Source: Phycisphaeraceae bacterium
GTDB taxonomy: Bacteria > Planctomycetota > Phycisphaerae > Phycisphaerales > UBA1924
Direction of reading: 5' to 3'
Length of the DNA stretch: 40,121 nt
Assembly (NCBI GenBank): GCA_026128865.1
Contig: JAHCJE010000012.1
Location: 1-40,121 of the forward strand
The notes under the pieces were generated by a model. It was not told the origin of the DNA, did not search any database, and saw nothing but the letters and a program-made list of their open reading frames with translations. Position 1 is the stretch's first letter, and each line of letters starts with the position of its first letter. Position numbers and translations under genes: made by a program. Positions 1 to 7,754 of this stretch are shown piece after piece.

Positions 1-551
1 GGCTGGCCGTCGAGCAGTCGGTCCAGGTCCTCCGGCTTCGACGAGTCGCCGCACATGAGCCGGTGGTTGCCGAGCACCCAGATGTCGCCGGGGACGGTCG
101 TCGCGGCGTCCGGCGGGGCCGGCACCTCATCCGGATCGGTCAGCCCCGCATTGCCAGCGGGCGCGAGTAGGGCCGTGATGTCCTCGGCGCTGAAACCAAG
201 GAGCGACAGGTCGAAGTCGACGCTCTGGAGGTCGGCCAGTTCGATCGGCAGGAGTTCCATGTCCCAGGAGGAGAGCTCGTGGAGCTTGTTGTCCGCGATC
301 CGCAGGGCCTTGACCTGATCCGCGCTGAGTTCCCGGGCGACATGCACGGGCACCTCGGCCAGGCCGAGCGTCTCGGCGGCCTTCAGCCGCGTGTGCCCGG
401 CGATAATGACGCCGTCGCCATCGACGACGATCGGCACGCGGAAGCCGAACTCCTGGATGCTCTTGGCGACCGCGTCGATCGCCCCCTCGTTCTTCCGCGG
501 GTTCTTGTCGTACGGCTTGACCCGCCCAATGTCCCACATCTCGATCTTCAT
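1..551 (-). CDS. ParB-like nuclease domain / DNA modification methylase, partial (C-terminus beyond window)
   Basis: The ATG at 551 opens a frame that stays open to the left edge, giving about 183 residues. The first ~90 residues read as a ParB/sulfiredoxin-type N-terminal domain: a DIGRVKPYDKNPRKN start, then IVVDGDGVIIAGHTRLKAAE with the family's G-H-x-R motif. After an acidic, Pro/Ala-rich linker, the segment DIWVLGNHRLMCGDSS begins the way the methylase half of phage ParB-methyltransferase fusions begins. Such proteins are common in prophages, where they methylate DNA, often adenine. The methylase catalytic motif (DPPY-type) would lie outside the window and cannot be checked. It is the last gene of the minus-strand replication module seen here, separated from the primase gene by about 520 bp. 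Confidence 0.8.
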   Translation of the reverse strand, partial: MKIEMWDIGRVKPYDKNPRKNEGAIDAVAKSIQEFGFRVPIVVDGDGVIIAGHTRLKAAETLGLAEVPVHVARELSADQVKALRIADNKLHELSSWDMELLPIELADLQSVDFDLSLLGFSAEDITALLAPAGNAGLTDPDEVPAPPDAATTVPGDIWVLGNHRLMCGDSSKPEDLDRLLDGQ

Positions 552-1071
552 GCCTCGCTCCTTGCGGCGCTGCGATTCCGTTCATGCCCGCCGCACGCGC
601 GGCCGGCCCCGTCGGATTCCTGTCGGATTGGCGTCGGATTGGCGTCGGGTCGCCCCCGCTTGCGAGCACCCGTTGGCCACCCGTTGGGCGACGTTCGCCC
701 ACGTGGCGTCCGGCGTGGTGGGGGCGTACCCACCCCCGCCACCGGGGTAGCCCGCCCCCGGACAGGCCAAACAAACTCTGTCTGGTTCCGCGGCGGGTCC
801 CGCGGGCCTCTCAGCGCCCCGCCGGCGGGGAAGTACCTAGCCACCCCCCTAACGCCAGCCTGGTTTGCCCATCTTGTCGCTTGAGCGCTCAAGCGCTCGC
901 GCGCACGAGCGACCGGGCGGCGTCGCTCAAGCGCCGCCGCCCGGGGGGTATGGGGGGTGCGCGCGCGCGCGAGCGACGGGCCGACCGGCGGACGGAATGC
1001 TCGCTGAAGCGCTTCGCCGAAGCGCTCAAGCGCGCGCGTGCGCGACCGAACCGAGCCCATGATCCGGGGAC
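552..1071. other. 520-bp non-coding gap with short GCGCTT-type repeats
   Basis: No convincing gene is seen on either strand; the open frames here give low-complexity Arg/Pro/Gly translations. The left half is GC-rich sequence with short C and G runs. The right half holds repeats of AAGCGCT (listed separately). It lies between the primase-polymerase gene and the ParB-methylase gene, a position where phage origins or regulatory regions often sit, but no function can be shown. Confidence 0.5.
878..1045. repeat. Cluster of AAGCGCT/AGCGCTT repeats with an 18-bp palindrome
   Basis: CGCTTGAGCGCTCAAGCG at 878-895 is a perfect 18-bp palindrome. Related units recur near 922-932 (CGCTCAAGCGCC), 1001-1012 (CTGAAGCGCTTC) and 1017-1030 (CGAAGCGCTCAAG), mixed with alternating GC tracts. 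Clustered short repeats beside a primase/helicase gene can act as iteron-like origin or operator sites; that role is inferred only from position. Confidence 0.45.
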
Positions 1072-3111
1072 TCATGACTCCACCTCCCCGCTCGGCAGGG
1101 GCGACGTGGAGTAGACGACCTTGTGCGACCGCCCGACTTTGGCGCGGTGGATCAGTCCCTGGGCCTCGGCCAGATCGATCAGGTCATCGATGCGGCGCCA
1201 CGACAGGCCCTTCTGTCGAGCCGCTTCGCGGATTTCGACCTTCGTCAAGGGCTGGTCCGACAGGAACGACTGGACGAAGCGCGCTGCGTCCCACTCGGGC
1301 TCGGCCTCGCGGTCCTCCGACCGATCTGCCTTCCGCTTGCCCGGCTTCTCCGAGCGCAGCAGGCTCGGGTCGAGCGTCTCGTCCACATCCCAGACCGGAA
1401 AGCTCCAGCGCAGGCCGGTTGGCTCGATGGGAGCCCACGACCGCACCGCCGCGTCGAGTACGACGCACCCCTCCTCCTCGTGGGGGCGCAGCACGAGGTG
1501 CGTGTCGCTGGCCCGGCTCTGGCTCCCCGCGCCGGCGCCGACGTCCGTCACGCTCTTGGCGGACTGGTTCCCCTTGGTGCTGTGGTGGATGAGCACAAAC
1601 GCGCAGCCGAGACGGTCCGCGTAGGCGTCGATGGCGTTGTAGATGTTGGCCATCGTGCCGTTGTCGTTCTCGTCCCCGCCCAGGGGCATGAAGCGGTAGA
1701 AGGCGTCGAGCACAATGAGGCGGAAGCGCCCGGGCTCAAGCCGGGCGAAGTACGCGCCCAGCGCGAAGATGTCGCGCAGGCGGCCGCGCAGGTTGTCGAT
1801 GGCGACGTGCCGCCCGACGCGCGCGAAGTCCAGCCCGCGCGCCCGGGCCACCTGCGGGATGCGCGAGGCGCTGGTCTCGCGGTGCAGCTCGTTGTCGATG
1901 ATGAGCACGTCGCCGGGCGTGGTCTCGTAGCGCCCCAGCCAGGGACATCCGGAGGCGACGGCGAGGGCGAGGTCGAGCGTGAGCCAGCTCTTGCCCGTCT
2001 TGGGCGCGGCGATGACGTTCATCGTCTCGCCCTCGCGGAGCAGCTTGTTGATCACCGGCGGGCGCAGGGCCGGGTACTGCGCGTGTAGGTCTGCCGCCCA
2101 CACGAACGCGGGCTGGAGCGGGTCGTCGGGGAGCGGCGCCGGCGGGTGGACGAGGCCGGACAGGTCTACGCCGTGCGTTTGCTCGCGGGCCCCGTACCCC
2201 TGGGCCCGCAGGGTCGCGGCGGCCGCGGACCAGTCGCCGGCGTGCTCGAGGAGCGCGTAGACCGCGAACGGCGCGTACCCCCTTTGCGGCTCGAAGGGCG
2301 GAGCGTTGCTGGAGAAGACGTAAAAGATGCCGCCCTTGAGCGTCGCGCTGGTGCCGTGGTCCTTCCCCGGCCTGCACCAGTGCTCGTTCTCGCCAGCCCG
2401 CACCAGCCGCCAGCCGTGCTTGCGGAGGATCTCGCGGACGTCCCCCCGCGCGTTGAACTCGTCGCCCGGGCGCTGCGCATCGCCAGCCGGCGCTGCGGCC
2501 TCGGATGCGGCGCGGGGCGGGCCGCCGAGCACGTGCCGGGCCAGCTCGTCCAGCGCCCACGCGCACCCGAGCAGCAAGTCGCGCTCGTCGGCGGTGATCA
2601 CCGGCGGCTTCAGCAGGTCGCCCTGGACGATGGCGTAGCCGTCAGAGGGCGCGCACAGGAAGATGCCGCCCTCGCCGCGCGTCTCGATCTTGGTGACGAC
2701 GACGTGCCAGTTCCCGTCGGCGTCCTTATGGGCCTTGAGGCTCTTGGCCCCGACGACCAGCTCGCCCGGGCCGTCGGCCTCGATGCGCTTGCTTGCGAGC
2801 TTCGTGCTGCCGCACACGGGCGCCTCGCAGCGGTAGACGACGTGCCGCCCGCCCGAAGGCGTCGATTCGATCACCAGGCGCTCGACCAGGCCGGGCGCGG
2901 CGGCGTTCACGGCCTCCCGCCAGGGCGCGAAAGCCTCGCCGCCCAGGTCGAAGTCGATCATCTCCAGGTTGCCGGAGACGGCGCCGCACACGAGGCACAT
3001 CGCGCCGGCGCGGCCGGCGAACCACTGGTTCAACTCCTCATCCGTCGGGAGCCGCCCCTGGTACTCCTTCCACGCGTTCAGCGCGACGCGCTTCGTGTCC
3101 CGGTCGCGCAC
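1072..3111 (-). CDS. Bifunctional primase-polymerase / AAA (RepA-type) ATPase
   Basis: The N-terminal ~180 residues resemble the Prim-Pol domain of phage and plasmid replication proteins: LPTDEELNQWF, the metal-site motif MIDFD, and TPSGGRHVVYR. The middle part is a RepA/AAA_25 RecA-like ATPase with Walker A APKTGKSW near residue 365-372, VLIIDNE, a Walker B-like IVLDAF, and FVLIHHSTKG. The C-terminus looks like a winged helix. It probably primes and helps unwind DNA for the element. The GTG at 3111 is the first usual start. However, family-like sequence (AAACVGAGLCALPAV) continues upstream in frame to a CTG at 3198 that overlaps the helicase stop codon, so the true N-terminus may be about 29 residues longer. 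It lies directly downstream of the helicase gene. Confidence 0.85.
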   Translation of the reverse strand: MRDRDTKRVALNAWKEYQGRLPTDEELNQWFAGRAGAMCLVCGAVSGNLEMIDFDLGGEAFAPWREAVNAAAPGLVERLVIESTPSGGRHVVYRCEAPVCGSTKLASKRIEADGPGELVVGAKSLKAHKDADGNWHVVVTKIETRGEGGIFLCAPSDGYAIVQGDLLKPPVITADERDLLLGCAWALDELARHVLGGPPRAASEAAAPAGDAQRPGDEFNARGDVREILRKHGWRLVRAGENEHWCRPGKDHGTSATLKGGIFYVFSSNAPPFEPQRGYAPFAVYALLEHAGDWSAAAATLRAQGYGAREQTHGVDLSGLVHPPAPLPDDPLQPAFVWAADLHAQYPALRPPVINKLLREGETMNVIAAPKTGKSWLTLDLALAVASGCPWLGRYETTPGDVLIIDNELHRETSASRIPQVARARGLDFARVGRHVAIDNLRGRLRDIFALGAYFARLEPGRFRLIVLDAFYRFMPLGGDENDNGTMANIYNAIDAYADRLGCAFVLIHHSTKGNQSAKSVTDVGAGAGSQSRASDTHLVLRPHEEEGCVVLDAAVRSWAPIEPTGLRWSFPVWDVDETLDPSLLRSEKPGKRKADRSEDREAEPEWDAARFVQSFLSDQPLTKVEIREAARQKGLSWRRIDDLIDLAEAQGLIHRAKVGRSHKVVYSTSPLPSGEVES

Positions 3112-3194
3112 CGCCGGCAGCGCGCACAGGCCTGCCCCAACGCACGCGGCGGCGTGCGTGCGGAGCGTCCCGTCGGGATTGCTCGCGTGCGCGG

Positions 3195-4886
3195 TCAGAA
3201 GGGGATCTCGTCATCGGGGATGCCGTACGGGGTGCCCACGGGCTCCGCGGGCGTATCGGGAAGGCCGTCCTCGCTGTCGAGCCGCGGGGGCTTGTCGCCC
3301 AGCACGTGCCGCGTGACTCGCTCGTACTGCTCGCCCGCCTTCTTCTCGATGGTGATCGCCAAGGTCTCGGCGAGCGCGCCTGCACGGGCCAGCTCGACAG
3401 CCTCCTCCGTGCTGGCCGGCGCCGGCTCGCGCGAACGGGCCCGCCACCACGCCTCCGCCTTGGTCCGCGCGTAGCCGGTGTGGTCGAAGCAGACCCACTC
3501 GCGGAAGTAGCGGTTGAAGCCGATGCGGTACTCGACCCGCATCGTGAGCGGAGCCGCGGGGTCGTGCCGCTTGAAATGCACGTGGTAGGTGGTCTCGCTG
3601 ACGCGGTGCTCCTCGCGGGTCGCCTGGCCCGAGAGGATGCCCACCGTGCTGGCCTGTGCCTCGTGCTTCTGCTTGTTGGGCTCGGGAAAGACGTGCCCGC
3701 ACTCCGGGCAGGTCTGGTAGCCCGCCGCGATCAGCGCATGACAGCCCGGGCACTCCTTCGCCGGCGCCTCGCCTTCGCCGTCACCGGGCTTGTCGATGCG
3801 GATGGCGTCCACCGGGCCGTGGCGCAGGACATTGCCGCCGAAGTCCAGCACGAGGCAGTCCGCCTTGCCCGGGTGCAGGCGAAAGCCGCGGCCGACCATC
3901 TGGTAGTACAGCCCCGGCGACATCGTCGGCCGCACGAGCGCCACGCAGTCGATGTGCGGGGCGTCGAACCCCGTGGTGAGCACGTTGACGTTGCAGAGGT
4001 ACCGAAGGTCGCCCGACCTGAAGCGGTTCAGGATCGTGGAGCGCACGCCGTCGGGCGTGTCGCCCGAGACGAACCCGCACTCGATCCCGTGCTTGGTCTT
4101 GAGCACCTCGACCATGTGCTGGCCGTGCCGGATGCCTGAGGAGAAGATCAGCGTCGCGCGCCGGTTCTTGGTGTGCCCGACGATCTCGCCACACGCGCCC
4201 TCGACCAGGCCCTCCTTGTCCATGAGGTCCTCGACCTCGCTGGCGACGAACTCGCCGGCGCGGACGTGCAGGTCGCTGGTGTCGGGCCTCTGGCTGCCGG
4301 CCTTGGTCTTCAGGGGCGAGAGGTACCCCTCCACGATGAGCTCGCGGACGCCGATCTCGTAGCAGACGTGGTTGAGGATGTTCTCGGGGGCGCAGATCGA
4401 CCCCGACTTCATGCGGTACGGCGTGGCGGTGAGGCCGACGATCCGGACGTGCGGGTTCACCGCCTTGGCGTCCGCGATGAACTCCCGGTACATCCCGTCG
4501 TCCTCGGCGGGCACCATGTGCGCCTCGTCCACGAGGATCAGGTCCACCTTGCCGAGGTCGCCGGCCTTCTTCCAGATGCTCTGGATGCCCGCGACGGTGA
4601 CCGCGTACCCCAGGTCCTTGCGCCTCAGCCCGGCCGAGTAGATTCCCAGTGGGACATCCGGCGCGATGTGCCGGAGCTTGTCTGCAGCCTGCTCGAGGAG
4701 CTCCTTGACATGGGCCAGGATGACAACTCGGCCGTTCCAGAGGTTCACGGCGTCGCGGCAGATCGTGGCGATCACCGGCGTCTTGCCACCGCCGGTCGGG
4801 ATCACCACGCACGGGTTGTCGTCGCGCGAGCGCAGGTGCTCGTACACCGCGGTGACGGCATCGCACTGGTAGGGACGCAGTTCCAT
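3195..4886 (-). CDS. DEAD/DEAH-box (superfamily 2) helicase with C-terminal zinc finger
   Basis: This 563-residue protein starts MELRPYQCDAV, the usual Q-motif-like opening of the type III restriction/SF2 helicase family. Motif I is PTGGGKT (about residues 29-35), motif II VDEAH (about 119-123), motif III LTATPYR, and motif VI QMVGRGFR (about 328-335). Near residues 376-399 two Cys-x2-Cys pairs (CPGC and CPEC) form a likely zinc ribbon. A longer frame begins upstream, but those 61 extra residues are low complexity and antisense-like. The ATG at 4886 shares its A with the stop codon of the preceding small gene (TGATG), which implies translational coupling. It probably unwinds DNA in the element's replication or recombination module. 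Confidence 0.88.
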   Translation of the reverse strand: MELRPYQCDAVTAVYEHLRSRDDNPCVVIPTGGGKTPVIATICRDAVNLWNGRVVILAHVKELLEQAADKLRHIAPDVPLGIYSAGLRRKDLGYAVTVAGIQSIWKKAGDLGKVDLILVDEAHMVPAEDDGMYREFIADAKAVNPHVRIVGLTATPYRMKSGSICAPENILNHVCYEIGVRELIVEGYLSPLKTKAGSQRPDTSDLHVRAGEFVASEVEDLMDKEGLVEGACGEIVGHTKNRRATLIFSSGIRHGQHMVEVLKTKHGIECGFVSGDTPDGVRSTILNRFRSGDLRYLCNVNVLTTGFDAPHIDCVALVRPTMSPGLYYQMVGRGFRLHPGKADCLVLDFGGNVLRHGPVDAIRIDKPGDGEGEAPAKECPGCHALIAAGYQTCPECGHVFPEPNKQKHEAQASTVGILSGQATREEHRVSETTYHVHFKRHDPAAPLTMRVEYRIGFNRYFREWVCFDHTGYARTKAEAWWRARSREPAPASTEEAVELARAGALAETLAITIEKKAGEQYERVTRHVLGDKPPRLDSEDGLPDTPAEPVGTPYGIPDDEIPF

Positions 4887-5134
4887 CAGCGCTTCACCTC
4901 GAATTGGTTCGCCGGGTCGCTCTCGCGGTAGACGCTGTCGGGCCCGGACTCCTCGGAGTAGTCGTCCTCGGCCGTGGAGTCGCCCAGCCGAACCGTGCCC
5001 GCCCGCCGCCGCCCATGCAGGCACCGGGCGCAGATCTGAAACCTCGAGCGCGTGTCCCGCCCGCAGCACATGCAGCAGTGCAACCCGTCCCCCAGCGGCG
5101 AGCGCCGCTCAGCCGATGACCTCAACACGGACAA
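4886..5134 (-). CDS. Small putative zinc-binding protein
   Basis: This ~82-residue frame overlaps the end of the RusA-like gene and touches the helicase start codon. Two Cys pairs spaced like a zinc ribbon are visible (CCMCC, then CARC about 16 residues later), followed by an acidic tail ending NQFEVKR. The start is uncertain. The TTG at 5134 has a GGAGG eight bases upstream; a GTG at 5128 and a TTG at 5152 are alternatives. No family is recognised. The coupled position between resolvase and helicase suggests a DNA-binding accessory role, which is an inference. Confidence 0.5.
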   Translation of the reverse strand: MSVLRSSAERRSPLGDGLHCCMCCGRDTRSRFQICARCLHGRRRAGTVRLGDSTAEDDYSEESGPDSVYRESDPANQFEVKR

Positions 5135-5483
5135 TGGCCCTTCCTCCTGCAACGACCGGCCCGCGCTCGACGACGATCCGGTCGATCTGGGCGTCGTCGC
5201 TGTAGACCCCCGCGTGCTCGAGCGCGTCGAAGGTCGCCTTCTGGACGTTGTCGATGTCCCGCCGCCGTCGATCGGGCGGGCAGACCATGACGTGCACCGC
5301 TAGACGTCCGGTGAGCGGCGCCCGCCCCGCCGCCCCGCCCGCGAGGGCCGCGCACACCGCCGAGCGGAAGCGCCGGCCCTCGCGGCTGATCAGCGTCGCG
5401 CGCCCCACCCGCCGCCAGTAGTGGTTCACCGACGGCGGGTAGGGCAGCTCGAACGAACAGGCCTCGGGGCTTAGCGTTTCCAA
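5109..5483 (-). CDS. rusA: RusA-like Holliday junction resolvase
   Basis: The ~124-residue product matches the length of the RusA family. It opens with FELPYPPSVNHYW, typical of RusA, and carries the acidic metal-binding core DIDNVQKATFDALEHAG followed by DDAQID. RusA enzymes are dimeric endonucleases that cut Holliday junctions; phages use them in recombination and in resolving replication products. The TTG at 5483 was chosen because a GGGGAG lies nine bases upstream; it overlaps the last codons of the DUF669 gene. The end overlaps the next small gene, in keeping with a tight operon. Confidence 0.85.
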   Translation of the reverse strand: METLSPEACSFELPYPPSVNHYWRRVGRATLISREGRRFRSAVCAALAGGAAGRAPLTGRLAVHVMVCPPDRRRRDIDNVQKATFDALEHAGVYSDDAQIDRIVVERGPVVAGGRAIVRVEVIG

Positions 5484-5935
5484 GGCGGCGTGCTCCCCGG
5501 CCCCGCCGCCGCGGGGCGGGGCGCGACGGCGCCGGCCGCGCCCTTCTTGGCGTACCCCTTCACGACGTTGGTGAGCTCGCCCGTGTCGTCGCGCTTCTTG
5601 GTCGCGACCTTTACGACCACCGGCAGGTTGTGCAGCTCGACGCTGTCCTTGGGCTGCATGACCCCGGCGGCCCGGCAGAGCGCCGAGAGCGTCCCGCGGG
5701 CGATCGCCACGGTCTGGGAGTTGCCGTGCTTGAGCATCAGGCGGTCCCAGACCTTGCGGCCCTTGTGCGGGCCCTCGATGACCTCGAGCTCCAGCTGCAG
5801 GTACTCGCCGCTGCCGTTCTTGGTCGGCTTCATCTCCGACGCGACCACGACGGCGAGGTAGTCGCCCGCGGGCAGCGGCTCGAATGCGACGTTGGGATCG
5901 ACCTCGCTCGCGTTGAATCCGTTCAGGTTCGCCAT
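5471..5935 (-). CDS. DUF669-family phage protein
   Basis: This 154-residue protein begins MANLNGFNASEVDPN and continues with PLPAGDYLAVVVASEMKPTK, the hallmark start of DUF669 proteins. The C-terminus is Ala/Pro-rich and ends in PPWKR. DUF669 genes are usually found between a Sak4/AAA-type ATPase and nuclease or helicase genes in phage recombination modules, as here; a single-strand DNA-binding role has been suggested for such genes but is not shown by this sequence. It lies four bases after the ATPase gene and overlaps the RusA start. Confidence 0.85.
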   Translation of the reverse strand: MANLNGFNASEVDPNVAFEPLPAGDYLAVVVASEMKPTKNGSGEYLQLELEVIEGPHKGRKVWDRLMLKHGNSQTVAIARGTLSALCRAAGVMQPKDSVELHNLPVVVKVATKKRDDTGELTNVVKGYAKKGAAGAVAPRPAAAGPGSTPPWKR

Positions 5936-5938
5936 GCG

Positions 5939-6793
5939 TCAGACTCCTTCTGCTTCTGGTGCGGCGGCCTCGCCGGCGGGCGCGGCCGCGGTCGTGGTGG
6001 GGGTGGGGGTGGGGGTGTTGGTGGCGCTGGTGTCGGGGGCGGGCTGCTCGCCGCGCAGAAGCGCGGCGAAGACGCGGTAGTCGAGCGCGAACTCCTCGGG
6101 CAGGCCGATGCGGTTCTTGGCGACGTGCGCCGGGCGCTCGACGGTGCGGATGATCCGTTCGCCCGTGCCGATCCCCTGGTGCTTGGCCTTGTTGAACCCC
6201 TCGTCCACCTTCCGCGTGTGCACGCGGTAAGTGGCGAAGAGGACCTCGTCGCACCACTCCTGCACCAGCGCGCTGGCCAGCTTCTGCAGGCGGGGCGAGT
6301 ACCGGTCGTACGGCTCCGTCTCCGGGTTGTCGAAGCGCTCGATCTTGGCGTGCGCCAGGAGGATCACGCCTATACCGCGGTCGCTCCGCAGGGCGTCGAG
6401 CGCCCCGAGCACCGCCCGCCACTTGTCGATGGCGTAGGTGTACCCCTTGGCGTAGCCGATCTTCTCGATGTTCTCGACGCTCTCGTCGGCGCAGATCTCA
6501 GCCCAGATCAGCCGCTCGAGCCAATCGAGCGAGTCGATGACGACGGTCCGGTAGCCGTGCTCGCCCGTGTAGAGCGACTCCAAGTACGACATGACCTGGC
6601 CGAGGCTCTGGGCCAGCGGAAACGACTCGCACTCGATGTCGCCCAGGCCGTCCTCGGTGGGGATGAAGATCGGCGCCTCGGCCATCGCGCCGAACGTGCT
6701 CTTGCCGATCCCGTGCGTGCCGTAGAGCATCACGCGGCGCGGCTTGGGGTTGCGGCCCTTCTGGATCTGCTGCAGCTGACTGGTCGGGGGCAT
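5939..6793 (-). CDS. Sak4-like RecA-fold ATPase (phage recombination)
   Basis: The 284-residue product has Walker A GTHGIGKST (residues about 25-33), the Walker B-like strand TVVIDSLDWLE, and GVILLAHAK, the pattern of the AAA_24/Sak4 group of phage NTP-binding annealing-associated ATPases. The last ~35 residues are Thr/Pro/Ala-rich and look disordered. The ATG at 6793 has GGAG five bases upstream. An in-frame extension reaches ATGs at 6919 and 6928 and would add 42-45 residues including a His run (HHHDHHH); these lie just after the promoter-like element at 6943, so the longer form cannot be excluded. It heads the six-gene replication/recombination run. Confidence 0.82.
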   Translation of the reverse strand: MPPTSQLQQIQKGRNPKPRRVMLYGTHGIGKSTFGAMAEAPIFIPTEDGLGDIECESFPLAQSLGQVMSYLESLYTGEHGYRTVVIDSLDWLERLIWAEICADESVENIEKIGYAKGYTYAIDKWRAVLGALDALRSDRGIGVILLAHAKIERFDNPETEPYDRYSPRLQKLASALVQEWCDEVLFATYRVHTRKVDEGFNKAKHQGIGTGERIIRTVERPAHVAKNRIGLPEEFALDYRVFAALLRGEQPAPDTSATNTPTPTPTTTAAAPAGEAAAPEAEGV

Positions 6794-6942
6794 GGGTTCT
6801 CCGTGGTGGTGGTCGTGGTGGTGTTCCAGGTCGCGTGGCCAGACCTCGCGGACGAAGTCCCCCTGGCCCAGCCGCACGAGCGGCAGGGGCGACGGGTGGT
6901 CAAGGCCGGCGGTGGTCATGGCTCGCACGCGGTTGGTCGAGC

Positions 6943-6976
6943 CCCTATATCTGCGCGCGGGGGCGAATCCGTCGCG
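6943..6976 (-). promoter_or_regulatory. Left copy of 18-bp direct repeat (promoter-like or recombination site)
   Basis: CCCTATATCTGCGCGCGG at 6943-6960 recurs exactly at 13523-13540 in the same orientation. Similarity continues for about 16 bases (nnnCGAAnCnGTCGCGC). On the minus strand it reads as a GATATA-type box just after the sigma factor stop and just before the replication operon, so it may be a promoter. As a direct repeat on both sides of a recombinase region it may equally be an attachment core. Confidence 0.6.
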
Positions 6977-6979
6977 CGC

Positions 6980-7561
6980 CTACTCGTCGATGCCGCTCTC
7001 CAGGATCCGCTCGCGGATGACGGCGACGGAGCGATACATGCTCGTCCGGTTCACGCCGCGTGACCTGGCCACGTCGGCGACCTTGCCGAACTGCTTGAGG
7101 TCCTCCGCCACCAGGCGCTCGCGCCGCGGCAGAGGGCGCAGCGCCTCGTCCATGTCCATCCGCAGGTCCGCCTGGTCCGCGAAGCTCGAACCGCCCGTCG
7201 CGGCCGGGTCGCGCCGGCCATCCCCGAGCGCGTCCTCGAACGACAGCGGAGCCGCAGCGGCGCGGCGCTGCTTGAGCTTGCGGGCGATGGCCATGTAGCA
7301 GCGGTCGAGCACGCCGCAGGTGAAGGTGCGCCGGCTCGCCTTGGCGGCGTCGAAGCGGGTCGAGGCGAGCCAGAGCTGCAGGAGCATCTCCTGGCGGATG
7401 TCCTCGGCGTCGTGCTCGCCAAGGCCGAAGGCCTTGCGGAGGCTGCCGACCCGGAACTCGATGCGGTCCATCGCGTACTGGTCGGTGAGCGGGCTGGGGC
7501 TCGTGGTGGCGATTGTTGAGGTGCTGACGGGACGAACGACGGACGGTGCGAGAATCGACAT
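6980..7561 (-). CDS. Sigma-70-like RNA polymerase sigma factor
   Basis: This 193-residue protein has a region 2-like block from about residue 30 (GLGEHDAEDIRQEMLLQLW, then RTFTCGVLDRCYMAIARK) and a region 4 helix-turn-helix at the end (GKVADVARSRGVNRTSMYRSV). That is the two-domain layout of ECF-type or phage sigma factors. The ATG at 7561 has AGGGA upstream; the open frame runs further upstream but is low complexity. Placed between an unknown two-gene unit and the replication operon, and immediately upstream of a promoter-like repeat that recurs elsewhere in the element, it is a candidate regulator of that repeat. This link is inferred. No anti-sigma gene is adjacent. Confidence 0.78.
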   Translation of the reverse strand: MSILAPSVVRPVSTSTIATTSPSPLTDQYAMDRIEFRVGSLRKAFGLGEHDAEDIRQEMLLQLWLASTRFDAAKASRRTFTCGVLDRCYMAIARKLKQRRAAAAPLSFEDALGDGRRDPAATGGSSFADQADLRMDMDEALRPLPRRERLVAEDLKQFGKVADVARSRGVNRTSMYRSVAVIRERILESGIDE

Positions 7562-7592
7562 TGGCGTGCTTCCCTGCGAAGGGGTGCTCGAT

Positions 7593-7611
7593 GCGGTGCC
7601 CGATGCACCGC
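7593..7611. promoter_or_regulatory. 7-bp inverted repeat upstream of sigma gene
   Basis: GCGGTGC and GCACCGC are separated by five bases, about 32 bases before the sigma factor start codon. It could be an operator or a leader hairpin; nothing more can be said. Confidence 0.3.
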
Positions 7612-7709
7612 GGACACCCGCCGCGGGGGTTTCACGAAGAGCGCGTCGCCAGCGCGCACAAACGCCGCCCGGACCAGCGTGCGTGGCCCCGGCGGCGTGC
7701 GGGATTCCG

Positions 7710-7744
7710 GGTTTCAGTTTCAGGAACGGCGAAGAACTGAAACC
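7710..7744. repeat. 10-bp inverted repeat (possible hairpin or terminator)
   Basis: GGTTTCAGTT at 7710-7719 is matched by AACTGAAACC at 7735-7744. It lies 10 bases downstream of the stop codon of the 7755-8720 gene, so it could form a hairpin at the end of that transcript. There is no clear T-run, so rho-independent termination is not certain; an operator for the sigma gene is the alternative. Confidence 0.4.
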
Positions 7745-7754
7745 GCCCCGTCCG

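Noticed and set aside
548..1075. 175-residue minus-strand open frame between primase and methylase genes
   Set aside because: Its translation is Arg/Pro/Ala-rich, runs across the repeat cluster, and overlaps the methylase start without a ribosome site or domain.
2146..4139. Long plus-strand open frames opposite the helicase and primase genes
   Set aside because: They lack known motifs and are antisense shadows produced by high GC; the minus-strand genes have clear helicase and Prim-Pol motifs.
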